A stretch of DNA of 27,132 nt from Candidatus Taylorbacteria bacterium RIFCSPLOWO2_01_FULL_50_130 (GCA_001821155.1 MHSB01000054.1:1-27132); one strand, 5' to 3'; shown: positions 14,651-23,236, numbered from the stretch's first letter. The notes: generated by a model from the letters alone, not told the origin. Numbers and translations are program-made.

Positions 14651-14656
14651 GTTTTA
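14651..14656 (-). promoter_or_regulatory. Putative -10 box of tyrS
   Basis: TAAAAC on - ends 7 nt before the tyrS ATG, the same spacing as in other genes here. The match to consensus is modest. Confidence 0.3.
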
Positions 14657-14719
14657 GCGAAAATGACATGACCATACGATAACACAACCCCTCCAAACTT
14701 TCCAAAACGCAGACCGCAT

Positions 14720-14788
14720 AAAAAACCAAACAAAGCACAAACTCTTCCCTTTTTGGATTTTTGTGAACTGTGTTTTGTTTGGTTTTTT
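14720..14788. repeat. Long hairpin in the tyrS-PBP divergent gap
   Basis: The arms 14720-14739 and 14769-14788 pair at 19 of 20 positions, with the remaining pair a possible G-U wobble. They consist of AAAAAACCAAAC against GTTTGGTTTTTT. Words of the same kind continue on both sides (CACAAACTC, TGTGCTTTGTGTTTT). Confidence 0.65.
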
Positions 14789-14814
14789 GAACACTGTGCT
14801 TTGTGTTTTAGTTC

Positions 14815-14823
14815 TGCTACCAT
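14815..14823 (+). promoter_or_regulatory. Extended -10 promoter of the PBP gene
   Basis: TGcTACCAT (14815-14823) ends 7 nt before the ATG at 14831, again without a ribosome-binding site. Confidence 0.45.
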
Positions 14824-14830
14824 TCTCGCT

Positions 14831-17440
14831 ATGCCGCATCACAGGAAGCGTCGCCGCGTTATCCGTAGCATCATATTACTAACGCTGTCGGGAGCTCTGC
14901 TCTCAACGGGATTTTTTGTACTTTGGGTATCATCGTGGAAACTTCCTAGTTTATCTGAATTTGAAACAAGAAAAGTGAGTGAGTCGACGAAGATATACGA
15001 CCGTACGGGAAAATTGCTCCTCTACGATCTGCACAAAAACGCAAAGCGAACGGTGGTTCCGTACGGCGAAATTTCCAGGAACATCAAAAACGCGACCGTA
15101 GCGATTGAAGATAGCGAATTCTGGCAGCACCGCGGCGTTAGGATTAAAGCAATTCTTCGCGCCGTGTCCGCCAACCTATTCAGCGGAAATTTGCTCGGCG
15201 GTCAAGGCGGTTCCACTATCACCCAGCAAGTCGTTAAGAATTCACTGCTTACGAACGAGAAAAAAATCTCGAGAAAACTCAAGGAGTGGATGCTCGCGCT
15301 GCGTCTTGAAAAATCCTTCGACAAGGAAACCATTCTTTCGTTGTATCTCAACGAAATCCCCTACGGCGGGACGCTCTACGGCATAGAGGAAGCGTCGCAA
15401 GCATACCTTGGGAAAAGCTCGCGCGACCTTTCCGCCGCCGAGGCGGCGTATCTCGCCGCGCTTCCCAACGCTCCCACGTATTTCTCCCCATACGGAAACC
15501 ACCGCGATGAGCTTGAGGAGCGAAAAAATCTGGTGCTGCGCCGCATGAAGGAAATTGGCTTTATTACGGAAACGGAGTACGAAAAAGCGAGAAAAGAAGT
15601 CATCTGCGCGCCCTCTACCGCGGATGAAAAAACGTCCGGCGCGCCTAAAACCAACACTGCGGCGAGCGGCAAAAAAAACGTCACGTGCGCGTCATTTTTC
15701 AAGCCAAACACCGAAGCGGGAATTCTTGCGCCCCACTTTATAATTTTTATCCGCCAATACCTTGAAGAGAAATACGGACGGGAGGCGCTTGAAGAGAACG
15801 GCTTTACGGTGATTACCACTCTTGATTACGAACTCCAGAAAATCGCGGAAGAAACGGTCAAAAAATACGCTTTGGAGAACAAGGAAAAATTTGACGCCGA
15901 GAACGCGGCACTGGTCGCCCTCGACCCCGCGACGGGACAAATTCTCGCGATGGTGGGCTCCCGCGATTACTTTGATATGGAAATTGACGGCAATTTCAAC
16001 GTGTCCTTGGCCCACCGCCAGCCCGGCTCCGCGTTCAAGCCGTTCGTGTACGCCGCGGCGCTTGAGAAGGGATACACGCCGGAAACGATTGTATTCGACC
16101 TTCCGATAGAATTCTCAACCGAATGCAATCCGGACGGCACTCCCAAGCGCCCGGAAGACGCGGACAAGTGCTACAAGCCGGAAAACTACGACGGCACCTA
16201 CCGCGGCCCTCTGACCTTCAGAAGCGCCCTGGCGCAATCGGTAAACGTGCCGGCAATAGAAGTACTCTATCTTGCGGGGCTCAAAAACTCGCTCCGACTC
16301 GCCAAAGACATGGGGCTCTCCACGCTGGGGAGCACCGACCGGTACGGACTCACTTTGGTCCTTGGCGGCGGGGAGGTCCGTCTGCTTGAACTAACCGGCG
16401 CATATGGAACATTCGCCGCGGGAGGCCTTCGTCGACAGATAAGCGGTATCCTTCGCCTTGAGGACAAAAACGGCGCGGTCATTGAAGAATGGGGTAATAC
16501 CGATGAGCGCGTACTCAAAAAGGAAACCGCCCTCACCATCACCGATATGCTCTCGGATAACAAAGCCAGAGCGCCGGCGTTCGGAGAGCGCTCTCCATTG
16601 TACTTCCCCGGTCGGGACGTCGCGGTAAAAACCGGCACAACCAACGATTTTCGCGATGCGTGGATCATCGGCTACACTCCCAACCTTGTTGTGGGAGCCT
16701 GGGCGGGGAACAACGACAACCGCCCAATGCACAAAATAGCGGCGTACATTGTCGCGCCACTCTGGAATGCGTTTATGAGCAAGGCTTTGGAACGTCGAGA
16801 ATCGGTGTCTTTCGAAAAACCGCTCGAGAAACAGGTTTCCTCGCTTCCACCCATTCTACGCGGCATTTGGCAGGGCGGAAAAACGTATTTCGTGGACAAA
16901 CTCTCGGGAAAACTCGCGACGGAATATACGCCGGTCGAACTCCGCGAAGAACGCGCACTGCGAGAAGTGCATTCCACCTTGTATTGGATTGACAAGAACA
17001 ACCCAGCAATCCAAAGAACCTCCGCTCCGCAGGAGGACCCCCAATTTGAACACTGGGAATATGCAGTTAGAAAATGGGCGGCCGAGCAGGGACTCTCGGA
17101 CGAAACGAGCGCTTCTGTCCCGACCGAAGTTGACGACCTGCATCGGCCGGAATTCGCTCCCGTCGTTTCAATTACCGCCCCCCCTCTTGGCGCGGTTTTG
17201 AAGAGAAATGAGCGCGCGATGACGCAGATTTCCGCCTCATCCCGCTTCCCCATCTCGCGTGTCCATTACTTTATAAACGGCACATTCATTGGTTCAAGCG
17301 CAAAAGACCCCTGGCAGCTCTCGTTCCTGCCGGAAGACTTCGAGTCCGCCCTCTCGTTAAGCAACGAGCTTACCGCGGTTGTCTATGATATTTTCCAAAA
17401 CAAAGGCCAAAACTCAATGAAGTTTACTGTTACCGACTAG
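14831..17440 (+). CDS. Class A penicillin-binding protein (bifunctional transglycosylase/transpeptidase)
   Basis: An 869-residue PBP1A-type enzyme that polymerises and cross-links peptidoglycan outside the membrane. A basic cytoplasmic start (HHRKRRR) precedes one TM helix (about 12-34). The GT51 domain has EDSEFWQHRG (E93), GGSTITQQVVKN (126-137) and LNEIPYGGTLYGIEEAS. The transpeptidase domain has SAFK (400-403), SVN (470-472) and KTGT (600-603). The last about 100 residues resemble an Ig-like/Big domain (ISRVHYFINGTFIGSS). A Thr/Ser/Lys-rich stretch of about 40 residues (258-297), with two Cys, sits between the GT and linker regions. The start follows the promoter context; the frame is open further upstream. 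Confidence 0.95.
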   Translation: MPHHRKRRRVIRSIILLTLSGALLSTGFFVLWVSSWKLPSLSEFETRKVSESTKIYDRTGKLLLYDLHKNAKRTVVPYGEISRNIKNATVAIEDSEFWQHRGVRIKAILRAVSANLFSGNLLGGQGGSTITQQVVKNSLLTNEKKISRKLKEWMLALRLEKSFDKETILSLYLNEIPYGGTLYGIEEASQAYLGKSSRDLSAAEAAYLAALPNAPTYFSPYGNHRDELEERKNLVLRRMKEIGFITETEYEKARKEVICAPSTADEKTSGAPKTNTAASGKKNVTCASFFKPNTEAGILAPHFIIFIRQYLEEKYGREALEENGFTVITTLDYELQKIAEETVKKYALENKEKFDAENAALVALDPATGQILAMVGSRDYFDMEIDGNFNVSLAHRQPGSAFKPFVYAAALEKGYTPETIVFDLPIEFSTECNPDGTPKRPEDADKCYKPENYDGTYRGPLTFRSALAQSVNVPAIEVLYLAGLKNSLRLAKDMGLSTLGSTDRYGLTLVLGGGEVRLLELTGAYGTFAAGGLRRQISGILRLEDKNGAVIEEWGNTDERVLKKETALTITDMLSDNKARAPAFGERSPLYFPGRDVAVKTGTTNDFRDAWIIGYTPNLVVGAWAGNNDNRPMHKIAAYIVAPLWNAFMSKALERRESVSFEKPLEKQVSSLPPILRGIWQGGKTYFVDKLSGKLATEYTPVELREERALREVHSTLYWIDKNNPAIQRTSAPQEDPQFEHWEYAVRKWAAEQGLSDETSASVPTEVDDLHRPEFAPVVSITAPPLGAVLKRNERAMTQISASSRFPISRVHYFINGTFIGSSAKDPWQLSFLPEDFESALSLSNELTAVVYDIFQNKGQNSMKFTVTD

Positions 17441-17452
17441 AGCTCATTTCAG

Positions 17453-17594
17453 GGGACTGTTGCCGAATGGCAAAATCGTCGTTTTTGCCACGCAGAAATA
17501 AGGGTTATTTTGGACAAAAAGTGACAAAAACGCTATTCGGCAACAGTCCCATTTTGGACAAAAAGTGACAAAAACGCTATTCGGCAACAGTCCC
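17453..17594. mobile_element. MITE family 2, copy A, with duplicated end
   Basis: The 98-bp core (17453-17550) has 16-bp perfect terminal inverted repeats, GGGACTGTTGCCGAAT. The last 44 bp (17507-17550) are repeated exactly and in tandem at 17551-17594, so the element has two right ends. The core is identical to copy B at 25950-26047. No clear target duplication is seen. It lies 12 bp after the PBP stop codon. Confidence 0.85.
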
Positions 17595-17679
17595 TTCAAA
17601 ATAAACCGCCGCGAATAAGAAGAATACAGGGCTTGGCTACTCCATTCATTTTGAGTTGAGTTCTAACCATCTTCACCGA

Positions 17680-17964
17680 AGATTAATTTCGAATTTCGAA
17701 TACCCAATCTCGAAAAACAAGAAATATATATAGGACTTACGCATTTCTTCCTTTTCTGTCATCCCCGTCCCCGATCAGGTCGAGGGCAAGCTACGGCGGG
17801 AATCCAGTATTTGGCCGTTTTTTAACGCCCTGGATTCCCATTCCCCGCCTTCGCGAGGACAAGCTTCACGGGAATGACACCGATTGCGTAAGTCCTAATA
17901 TAGTTAAAATGATTATTGGGGTTCCTGCTGCGTATCCAGTATTTTCGATATTCAAAATTCACCT
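17680..17964. repeat. TTCGAA-type palindrome interrupted by a MITE
   Basis: AATTTCGAATTTCGAATACC words (about 17688-17716) and TTTTCGATATTCAAAATTC (about 17942-17960) form inverted arms on either side of MITE family 1 copy 3. The region 17595-17680 shows nothing recognisable. Confidence 0.4.
17731..17897. mobile_element. MITE family 1, copy 3
   Basis: A 167-bp element with TAGGACTTACGC ends and a perfect ATATA target duplication (17726-17730 and 17898-17902). It is almost identical in sequence and length to copy 4, so these two moved recently or were copied from each other. Confidence 0.88.
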
Positions 17965-19065
17965 TCAGCGGTTCATCGGCATCACGAGATATCTGAACGA
18001 TTTGTCTCCGACGCCGCCTAAAAGAAGCGGCCGTCCTTCCCCGGTCCACCTGAAAACAACACTGTCCGACGAGATGGAGGGCAGACAGTCAGTTATGTAC
18101 CGGTAGTTAAAATTGCTTTGCGCGGATTCGCCCGTGAGCGCGGCGTGAATTGACGATTTTCCTTCCCCGAATTCACCGCTCCGCGCCGAAATTTCAATCA
18201 ACTTCTTTTTCTGGTCCATACGGACGGTCATTTGGTTAAAGCGGTCAGAAAAAAGCGAGATAAGCTTCAGCGCCGAAAGCACGTCTTCCCGCAATGCAAT
18301 GGCTTCTGCCGCAAATTCCTTCGGAATAATCTGTTTATAATCCGGAAAAACGCCCTCGATGAGCCGCGAGGTAAAGAGCAGTCCGTTTCCCTCAATGGAG
18401 AACTGCCCATTACCCGCAAACGTCCGCACCTCGTTTTTCTCTTCCTCGAGCAAACGAATAATCTCTACGACGTTTTTAATCGGGAGAAGCATTGGCGGGA
18501 ACGCCACGGAGGCCTTTTTAAACTGAATTCTCTTCTCCGCAAGCCGGAAAGAGTCGGTAGCCGCAAACACGAGTTCTTCCCCATCGGCGCACAAATAGAC
18601 GCTTGATAACTCGGGTTTAAGATTTCCCAACGCGCCGGCATAATAGACGGATCTAAGCCCCTTAAGAAGCGACTGCGGGTCCAGCGCAAAAAATGAGCCT
18701 TCCGGCTTTGGAATTGTGGGAAAGTCGTCGCTTTTCGCCCCGTTAATAACCGCTCGCGCTCCTTCCCCTGAAACAATCAACTTATCAGTATCACCCTCTA
18801 AAATAACACTATGAGCTCCGCTAAGATTGGAAACGAATGCGGAAAAGACACCGGCAGGAACCGCTAAAGCCCCTTCCCTTTCCACTTTCGCCGGCAACAG
18901 ATATTCACACCCCATATCAAGATTGGTCGCGCGGACAAGAAGGGAACCATGTTTCGCGACAAGAAGCACATTGGAAAGAATGGGTAAGGAAAGATGTTTT
19001 GAGGAAAGCCGTTGCGCTTTTTGAACGGCGGTCTGTAATTTCTCCCTAATAACTTCTATTTTCAT
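17965..19065 (-). CDS. dnaN: DNA polymerase III beta sliding clamp
   Basis: At 366 residues it is the usual length for the three-domain clamp. The start MKIEVIREKLQTAVQKAQRL and the LPILSNVLL strand are characteristic, as is the C-terminus ending in a VMPMNR peptide (family VMPMRL-like). TGA directly follows that peptide, which shows TGA is a stop here. The clamp tethers polymerase to DNA and is loaded by the delta-containing complex (holA is also in this window). It lies downstream of dnaA on the same strand, but across a 308-nt gap rather than in a tight operon. TATGAT lies 9 nt upstream of the ATG. Confidence 0.97.
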   Translation of the reverse strand: MKIEVIREKLQTAVQKAQRLSSKHLSLPILSNVLLVAKHGSLLVRATNLDMGCEYLLPAKVEREGALAVPAGVFSAFVSNLSGAHSVILEGDTDKLIVSGEGARAVINGAKSDDFPTIPKPEGSFFALDPQSLLKGLRSVYYAGALGNLKPELSSVYLCADGEELVFAATDSFRLAEKRIQFKKASVAFPPMLLPIKNVVEIIRLLEEEKNEVRTFAGNGQFSIEGNGLLFTSRLIEGVFPDYKQIIPKEFAAEAIALREDVLSALKLISLFSDRFNQMTVRMDQKKKLIEISARSGEFGEGKSSIHAALTGESAQSNFNYRYITDCLPSISSDSVVFRWTGEGRPLLLGGVGDKSFRYLVMPMNR

Positions 19066-19373
19066 GCCATTTTTATCATAACTAACAAAACTTTCTTCTG
19101 CCGATTATCATTCCTCCTGCCGTCTATCAATACGGCTTATGTTTTCTTTTTTTAATAATATTACAACACTGATGCTGATGAGCGGTGTGCATAGATGAAT
19201 AGATTTGTTTTTGTCTGGCAGGGCATACTCCTTTGCTTCGGGCAGTGGGAACAATGGTGTGGAAAAAGTATGAGAGGATGGGGAAATTTTTTGTTTCGGT
19301 TCTCCTTGCGCGAGGTTTTCCCCAGCATATCCGTCGTTTCGCGCAGAGCGTGTCCACAAGACCCTTCGCCGCG
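19066..19373. other. dnaA-dnaN intergenic region, candidate replication origin
   Basis: No gene is seen. An AT-rich run (TTTTTTTAATAATATTAC, about 19147-19163) is followed by near-matches to the DnaA box TTATNCACA on the opposite strand: TGTGCATAG (19186-19194) and TGTGGAAAA (19258-19266), each one base off. GTGTCCACA near 19350 is two bases off. Position beside dnaA and dnaN fits an origin, but no exact box is present. Confidence 0.3.
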
Positions 19374-20723
19374 CTACAAGAGCGCGCGGATTTGATTAAT
19401 TTCTTGAAGCAAATTTGGGTCCTCAAGAACTTCTTTTCTTATCTTTTCGCATGAGTGAATCACTGTTGTGTGGTCTCTCCCGCCGAGTTTTTGTCCGATA
19501 AACGGGAAAGAGAACCGGCAGTCCTCTCGCAGGATATACATAACAAGCTGTCTTGGCTTCACCACCTCCTTTCTGCGGGTTTTGTCGTAGATGTGGTTTT
19601 CGTCAATGTTGTAGAAATCGGCGATTACTTTCGTAATCTCCTTTACGGAGAGGGCCTTTTGGGGTCTGCTGGTATTCTTGAGAATCGCTTTGATTTCAAG
19701 AAAAGCCAAGTCCCTTCCCTTCACTTGCGTCTTCATCATAATGGAGTTGAGCATTCCTTCAAGCTCGCGTATGTTTCCCTCAATGGTTGCCGATATATAC
19801 TCGGCCGCGTCGTCGGCGAGGTTGAACTTCATAAGGCGCGCCTTCGCCTTCAAAATGGAAACTCGCGATTCCCGATCCGGAGGCGGAATATCCACGGTCA
19901 TGCCTGCCGCGAAGCGGGATTTGAGCCGCTCTTCAAGACCCTGAATGTAATTCGGGTGCCGGTCGGAGGAGAAAATGATTTGTTTGTTGTGCGCGTATAA
20001 CTCGTTAAAAAGATGGAAGAGTTCCTCTTGGCTTCGCTCTTTTTCCGAGAAAAATTGGATGTCGTCCATGATAAAGCAGTCATACTGGCGATATTTTTCT
20101 TTGAATTGGGGGATGCGGTTGTTCTGCATGGCGCTAAAAAACTCCTGGGAGAATTTTTCGGATGTCATGTAAAAAATGCGGTAATTCTGGAACAGAGAAC
20201 GTATTTTGTTCCCTATTGCTTGAATAAGATGCGTTTTCCCGTGTCCAGTGGACCCATACACAAAAAGCGGATTATAGGTAATGCCGGGACTTTTAATAAT
20301 CGCCAAAGCAGCCGCGTATGCAAGTTCGTTGAACGGGCCGACCACAAACGAATCAAACGTGTATCGGGGATTCAGGTTGGTCTCCCTATCCACATAGTAA
20401 TCTTGTATCGGGAGTTCTGGCGTACGAAGGGCTGAATCAAACGGAACCACCACCGGTTCCCGCCTGCGCGTCTCTTCCCTCGCCACGGTATACTCAAGCG
20501 CCCTAATGTGGTCGGATGTATTACGGAGCGACCGGAGAATGAATTTATGATATTTATTGAGTAGCCAGTCCTTTACAAATGTATTGGGTACGGAAAGATA
20601 CACCACCCCTTCTTCAATCCGGGAAATGGAAGTTTCTTTGAACCAGGTCGTGAAATTGGCTTTACTGACGGAGAGCTCAATTTCCGTGAGCGCGCCTTCC
20701 CACAGTTTTTTGACGTCGTTCAT
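19374..20723 (-). CDS. dnaA: Chromosomal replication initiator DnaA
   Basis: A 449-residue initiator. Domain I (about 1-80) has the typical W.. ALTEIELSVSKANFTTWF helix and VPNTFVKDWL. After a short linker, NLNPRYTFDSFVVGPFNELAYAAAL opens the AAA+ domain with Walker A GSTGHGKT (157-164) and Walker B DCFIMDDIQFF (215-225). Domain IV ends with the DnaA-box-binding signature GGRDHTTVIHSC. The ATG at 20721-20723 is preferred; an upstream in-frame extension reads through the GTAACTGG-type repeat. DnaA unwinds the origin and represses its own promoter in many bacteria. Confidence 0.97.
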   Translation of the reverse strand: MNDVKKLWEGALTEIELSVSKANFTTWFKETSISRIEEGVVYLSVPNTFVKDWLLNKYHKFILRSLRNTSDHIRALEYTVAREETRRREPVVVPFDSALRTPELPIQDYYVDRETNLNPRYTFDSFVVGPFNELAYAAALAIIKSPGITYNPLFVYGSTGHGKTHLIQAIGNKIRSLFQNYRIFYMTSEKFSQEFFSAMQNNRIPQFKEKYRQYDCFIMDDIQFFSEKERSQEELFHLFNELYAHNKQIIFSSDRHPNYIQGLEERLKSRFAAGMTVDIPPPDRESRVSILKAKARLMKFNLADDAAEYISATIEGNIRELEGMLNSIMMKTQVKGRDLAFLEIKAILKNTSRPQKALSVKEITKVIADFYNIDENHIYDKTRRKEVVKPRQLVMYILREDCRFSFPFIGQKLGGRDHTTVIHSCEKIRKEVLEDPNLLQEINQIRALL

Positions 20724-20947
20724 AGCAACAGAACTGTAACTGGAACACATAACACTGTAACTGAACAACCAGCCGTCGTTCGCCGTATTCTTTCAGCGCC
20801 AGCCACTGTTGTAGGTTCCAGTTCTTGATTGGTACTAGTATATACCGAGAACAAAAACGAAAAACTTGTGAAAAACGCAGTATTATGTTAATAATGTGGG
20901 GACAGAAAGTGAATAACTACAACTGGGACAAATAACAGGAACTAGTA
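20724..20947. repeat. Region upstream of dnaA with GTAACTGG-type palindromes
   Basis: CTGTAACTGGAAC words (20735-20765) face TTGTAGGTTCCAGTTC (20810-20826). A second set of words (AACTGGGAC, AACAGGAAC, 20928-20943) pairs with GTTACAAGTTCCAG at 21172-21186, on the far side of MITE copy 4. GTATATACTAGT near 20835 could hold the dnaA -10 box. No exact DnaA boxes are seen. Confidence 0.4.
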
Positions 20948-21114
20948 TAGGACTTACGCATTTCTTCCTTTTCTGTCATCCCCGTCCCCGATCAGGTCGA
21001 GGGCAAGCTACGGCGGGAATCCAGTATTTGGCCGTTTTTTAACGCCCTGGATTCCCGTTCCCCGCCTTCGCGAGGACAAGCTTCACGGGAATGACACCGA
21101 TTGCGTAAGTCCTA
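20948..21114. mobile_element. MITE family 1, copy 4
   Basis: A 167-bp element with TAGGACTTACGC ends and a perfect TAGTA target duplication (20943-20947 and 21115-21119). It is nearly identical to copy 3 and is inserted inside a GTAACTGG-type palindrome between dnaA and rpmH. Confidence 0.88.
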
Positions 21115-21194
21115 TAGTAGCAAAACCCCCTTGCTGGGAAATTCGTTTGTGTGGTTCCGGTTATGTGTTACTGTTACAAGTTCCAGTTTTTCAT

Positions 21195-21332
21195 ATGAGC
21201 TTCACCTATAAGCCAAAAAGAAAAAAACGCGCGAGAACCCACGGGTTTCTCTCGCGGATGAAAACATCCGGAGGGCGAAAGGCGCTCTCGCGACGCCGCG
21301 GCAAAGGAAGGAAAAAACTTACCGCTAGCTAG
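21195..21332 (+). CDS. rpmH: 50S ribosomal protein L34
   Basis: A 45-residue, very basic protein: MSFTYKPKRKKRARTHGFLS and RMKTSGGRKALSRRRGKGRK, ending KLTAS. It matches L34, including the TxKPxxRKRxRxHGFxxRMxTxxGRxVLxxRRxKGR pattern. rpmH begins the conserved rpmH-rnpA-yidC-jag cluster beside dnaA. The start is defined by the family; no Shine-Dalgarno is visible because the upstream DNA is repeat sequence. Confidence 0.97.
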   Translation: MSFTYKPKRKKRARTHGFLSRMKTSGGRKALSRRRGKGRKKLTAS

Positions 21333-21403
21333 TCGAACTTCTTAGCTTTCTAGCTCTTGGATTGAAGCTAACTAGCTAAGAAGCTAGTAAGCTAACAAGC
21401 TAG
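21325..21403. repeat. AGCTAG-type palindrome between rpmH and rnpA
   Basis: CTAGCTAGTCGAACTTCTTAG and AGCTTTCTAGCT face AGCTAACTAGCTAAGAAGC and AGTAAGCTAACAAGCTAG around the short core CTTGGATTGA. It begins within the rpmH stop codon region and ends just before the rnpA ATG. Confidence 0.65.
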
Positions 21404-21406
21404 TTT

Positions 21407-21742
21407 ATGTTGCCCAAATCCAAACGACTGACCGCAGAAGGCTTCAAACAGTTTCGAAATGCGAGGGCGTCGCACACGGCGCATTTTCTGCTCCGGTTCC
21501 GGGGCGTTCCCGCCGGAGCGGAAAAGTTCGCGGTGGTCGTTCCTTCCTCTGCGTACAAGAAAGCCATTTTGCGCAATCTTCTCAGAAGGAGGATGTATCA
21601 CCTTATGCGCGCACACCAAGAAGACCTGCGCGGCCTCTCCATTGCCGCGGTGGTTAAAAAGGGGACGCTCGCGCTTACGTTTAAGGAACTTGAGCGGGAA
21701 TTTCTGGACGGCGCGGCGTTTATCCGGCGTGGACAAAGATAG
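21407..21742 (+). CDS. rnpA: Ribonuclease P protein component
   Basis: A 111-residue basic protein that helps the RNase P RNA bind pre-tRNA leaders. The start LPKSKRLTAEGFKQF (family LxKxxRLxxxxDF) and the conserved helix KKAILRNLLRRRMYHLMR (family KRNxxKRxxRE, the RNR motif) identify it. KFAVVVPSSAYKKA precedes that helix as expected. Position after rpmH is the universal arrangement. The RNase P RNA gene is not in the window. Confidence 0.93.
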   Translation: MLPKSKRLTAEGFKQFRNARASHTAHFLLRFRGVPAGAEKFAVVVPSSAYKKAILRNLLRRRMYHLMRAHQEDLRGLSIAAVVKKGTLALTFKELEREFLDGAAFIRRGQR

Positions 21743-21784
21743 CGTATGGGGCGGCGCGGGCGGACTTTGGCGGGTTCGTTCGTT

Positions 21785-21812
21785 TTGAACTTTGCCTGCT
21801 TTGGGCTAGAAT
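21785..21812 (+). promoter_or_regulatory. Promoter of yidC, leaderless type
   Basis: TTGAAC (21785-21790), a 16-nt spacer and TAGAAT (21807-21812), with the ATG 6 nt further on. yidC therefore probably has its own start in addition to any read-through from rpmH-rnpA. Confidence 0.55.
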
Positions 21813-21818
21813 GGTCGC

Positions 21819-22553
21819 ATGCTTGCACTGCTTAAGGTGGTTTTTTATGTTCCGCTCTACAACGGACTTGTTTTTTTAATCGGCATACTTCCCGGGCACT
21901 CCGTCGGCGTCGCGGTGATTCTTTTCACATTTCTCGTCAAACTCTTTCTTTCCCCCCTCTCTCACAAGGCGGCAAAGTTTCAGCTTGAAATGAAGACGCA
22001 TGAGGGGGAACTTGGGCGCATCAAAGAGCGGTATAAGAATGACAAGCAAGCGCAAGGCAAGGCGATGCTTGATTTCTATCGAGAGAAGAAGATTAATCCT
22101 TTTTCCGCAATTCTCCCCCTCTTCATCCAAATCCCAATCGTTATCGCGCTCTACTACGTTTTTTATAAAGGAGGACTGCCCGCCGTTGATCCATCTCTCC
22201 TCTACTCGTTTGTGCCAATCCCAACGCCAGACGTGAATTTCGGGGGCATCAACATTCTTGAAAAGAGTTTGCCGCTTGCAGTTCTTGCCGGCGCGGCCCA
22301 ATTATTGCAAGGACACTTTGCCATGCCGCCCGCTCCGGCAAAGACCGACACCCCCTCGCTCGGGAATGATTTGGCGCGCGGCATGCACCTCCAAATGAAG
22401 TATGTGTTGCCGGTATTCATGGCGTTCGTCGCGTACGCGGTTTCCGGAGCAGTTGCGCTTTATTTTATAACCAGTAGTCTGTTCACCGTCGGACAGGAAA
22501 TCATCGTCCGCCGGTCTTTGGCGAAAATCCACCAAGCAAACCCGCGGGAGTGA
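21819..22553 (+). CDS. yidC: Membrane protein insertase YidC/Oxa1
   Basis: A 244-residue Oxa1-type insertase without the large periplasmic domain of Gram-negative YidC, as in Gram-positive and CPR lineages. The first hydrophobic segments (PLYNGLVFLIGILPG, VGVAVILFTFLVKLFLSPL) are followed by the charged hairpin loop MKTHEGELGRIKERYKNDKQ and by NPFSAILPLFIQIPIVIALYYVF. Two further segments (LPLAVLAGAAQLLQGHF; VLPVFMAFVAYAVSGAVALYFI) complete the bundle. The Lys in the FLVKLFLSPL helix is where the family places its groove basic residue. It ends with TGA. Confidence 0.95.
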   Translation: MLALLKVVFYVPLYNGLVFLIGILPGHSVGVAVILFTFLVKLFLSPLSHKAAKFQLEMKTHEGELGRIKERYKNDKQAQGKAMLDFYREKKINPFSAILPLFIQIPIVIALYYVFYKGGLPAVDPSLLYSFVPIPTPDVNFGGINILEKSLPLAVLAGAAQLLQGHFAMPPAPAKTDTPSLGNDLARGMHLQMKYVLPVFMAFVAYAVSGAVALYFITSSLFTVGQEIIVRRSLAKIHQANPRE

Positions 22554-22560
22554 TTAACAA

Positions 22561-22712
22561 AACATCGAATGCCAAATCTCGAATTTCGAAAATTGACGTT
22601 TCCTAATGTTATCCCCGCAAAAACGGGGAACCAGAATCAACTTTGGATTCTCGCCTTCGCGGGGACGACAGAAGACTGTCATTTTTAGGCATTTGGTATT
22701 CGAAATTCGATA
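22561..22712. repeat. TTCGAA-type palindrome with a GTCATTCCCGC-like core, between yidC and jag
   Basis: ATCGAATGCCAAATCTCGAA (left) faces TTTGGTATTCGAAATTCGAT (right). The core has CCCCGCAAAAACGGGG and GCCTTCGCGGGGACGACAG, related to the interior words of MITE family 1. The right arm ends 5 nt before the jag ATG. Confidence 0.55.
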
Positions 22713-22717
22713 TTTTT

Positions 22718-23236
22718 ATGAACACTGAAGACATCAAAAGGTTTATCGTCAATCTGCTCGGCAAAATGAACATCGGCGTTGACGACATTGAGGTGACAAA
22801 TTCCGGCGGGCGGGAGTGCTTTTCAGTGCGGACCCCGGATTCGTACATGCTTATCGGAACGAGAGGCGCGCATCTCTTCGCGTTGAATCACATCGTGAAA
22901 AAAATCGTCTCTTCCAAAGCCGCGGCAAAAAAAGCGTCCGGGCAAGCGGTAAGCGAAACGGCTTCCCGCGGGGAAAACGGAAAAGAGCCGTCGTTTTTCA
23001 TTGACGTGAACGGGTACCAGGAGGCCGCCGCCGAAAGCGTCAAAAACCTCGCCAAAATCATGGGAGAGAGAGCCCGCTCCTTTAAGACGGATGTTGAACT
23101 TGAACCGATGTCAAGCTATAACCGCATGATTATACATTCTTTCTTTCAGGAAGCGGCGGACCTCAAAACCGAGTCTGTCGGCGAGGGAGAGAGGCGGCGG
23201 GTAGTCATAAAATATGTCGAGGACAAAGCTTCTTAG
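22718..23236 (+). CDS. jag: RNA-binding protein Jag/KhpB (KH and R3H domains)
   Basis: A 172-residue protein. The KH-type domain covers about 5-115, with the GxxG loop as LIGTRGAHLFAL (about 44-55); a charged linker of about 20 residues (SKAAAKKASGQAVSETASRG) interrupts it before FFIDVNGYQ. The R3H domain follows (about 115-165), with MSSYNRMIIHSFF giving the R..H motif. The N-terminal Jag_N domain found in longer homologues is absent. KhpB-type proteins bind RNA and link to cell-wall growth; the position after yidC is conserved. A start further upstream would translate the palindrome, so ATG 22718 is used. Confidence 0.9.
   Translation: MNTEDIKRFIVNLLGKMNIGVDDIEVTNSGGRECFSVRTPDSYMLIGTRGAHLFALNHIVKKIVSSKAAAKKASGQAVSETASRGENGKEPSFFIDVNGYQEAAAESVKNLAKIMGERARSFKTDVELEPMSSYNRMIIHSFFQEAADLKTESVGEGERRRVVIKYVEDKAS

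Noticed and set aside
17965..22553. UGA reassigned to glycine in this genome
   Set aside because: dnaN and yidC end with TGA exactly where the families end, so TGA is a normal stop here.
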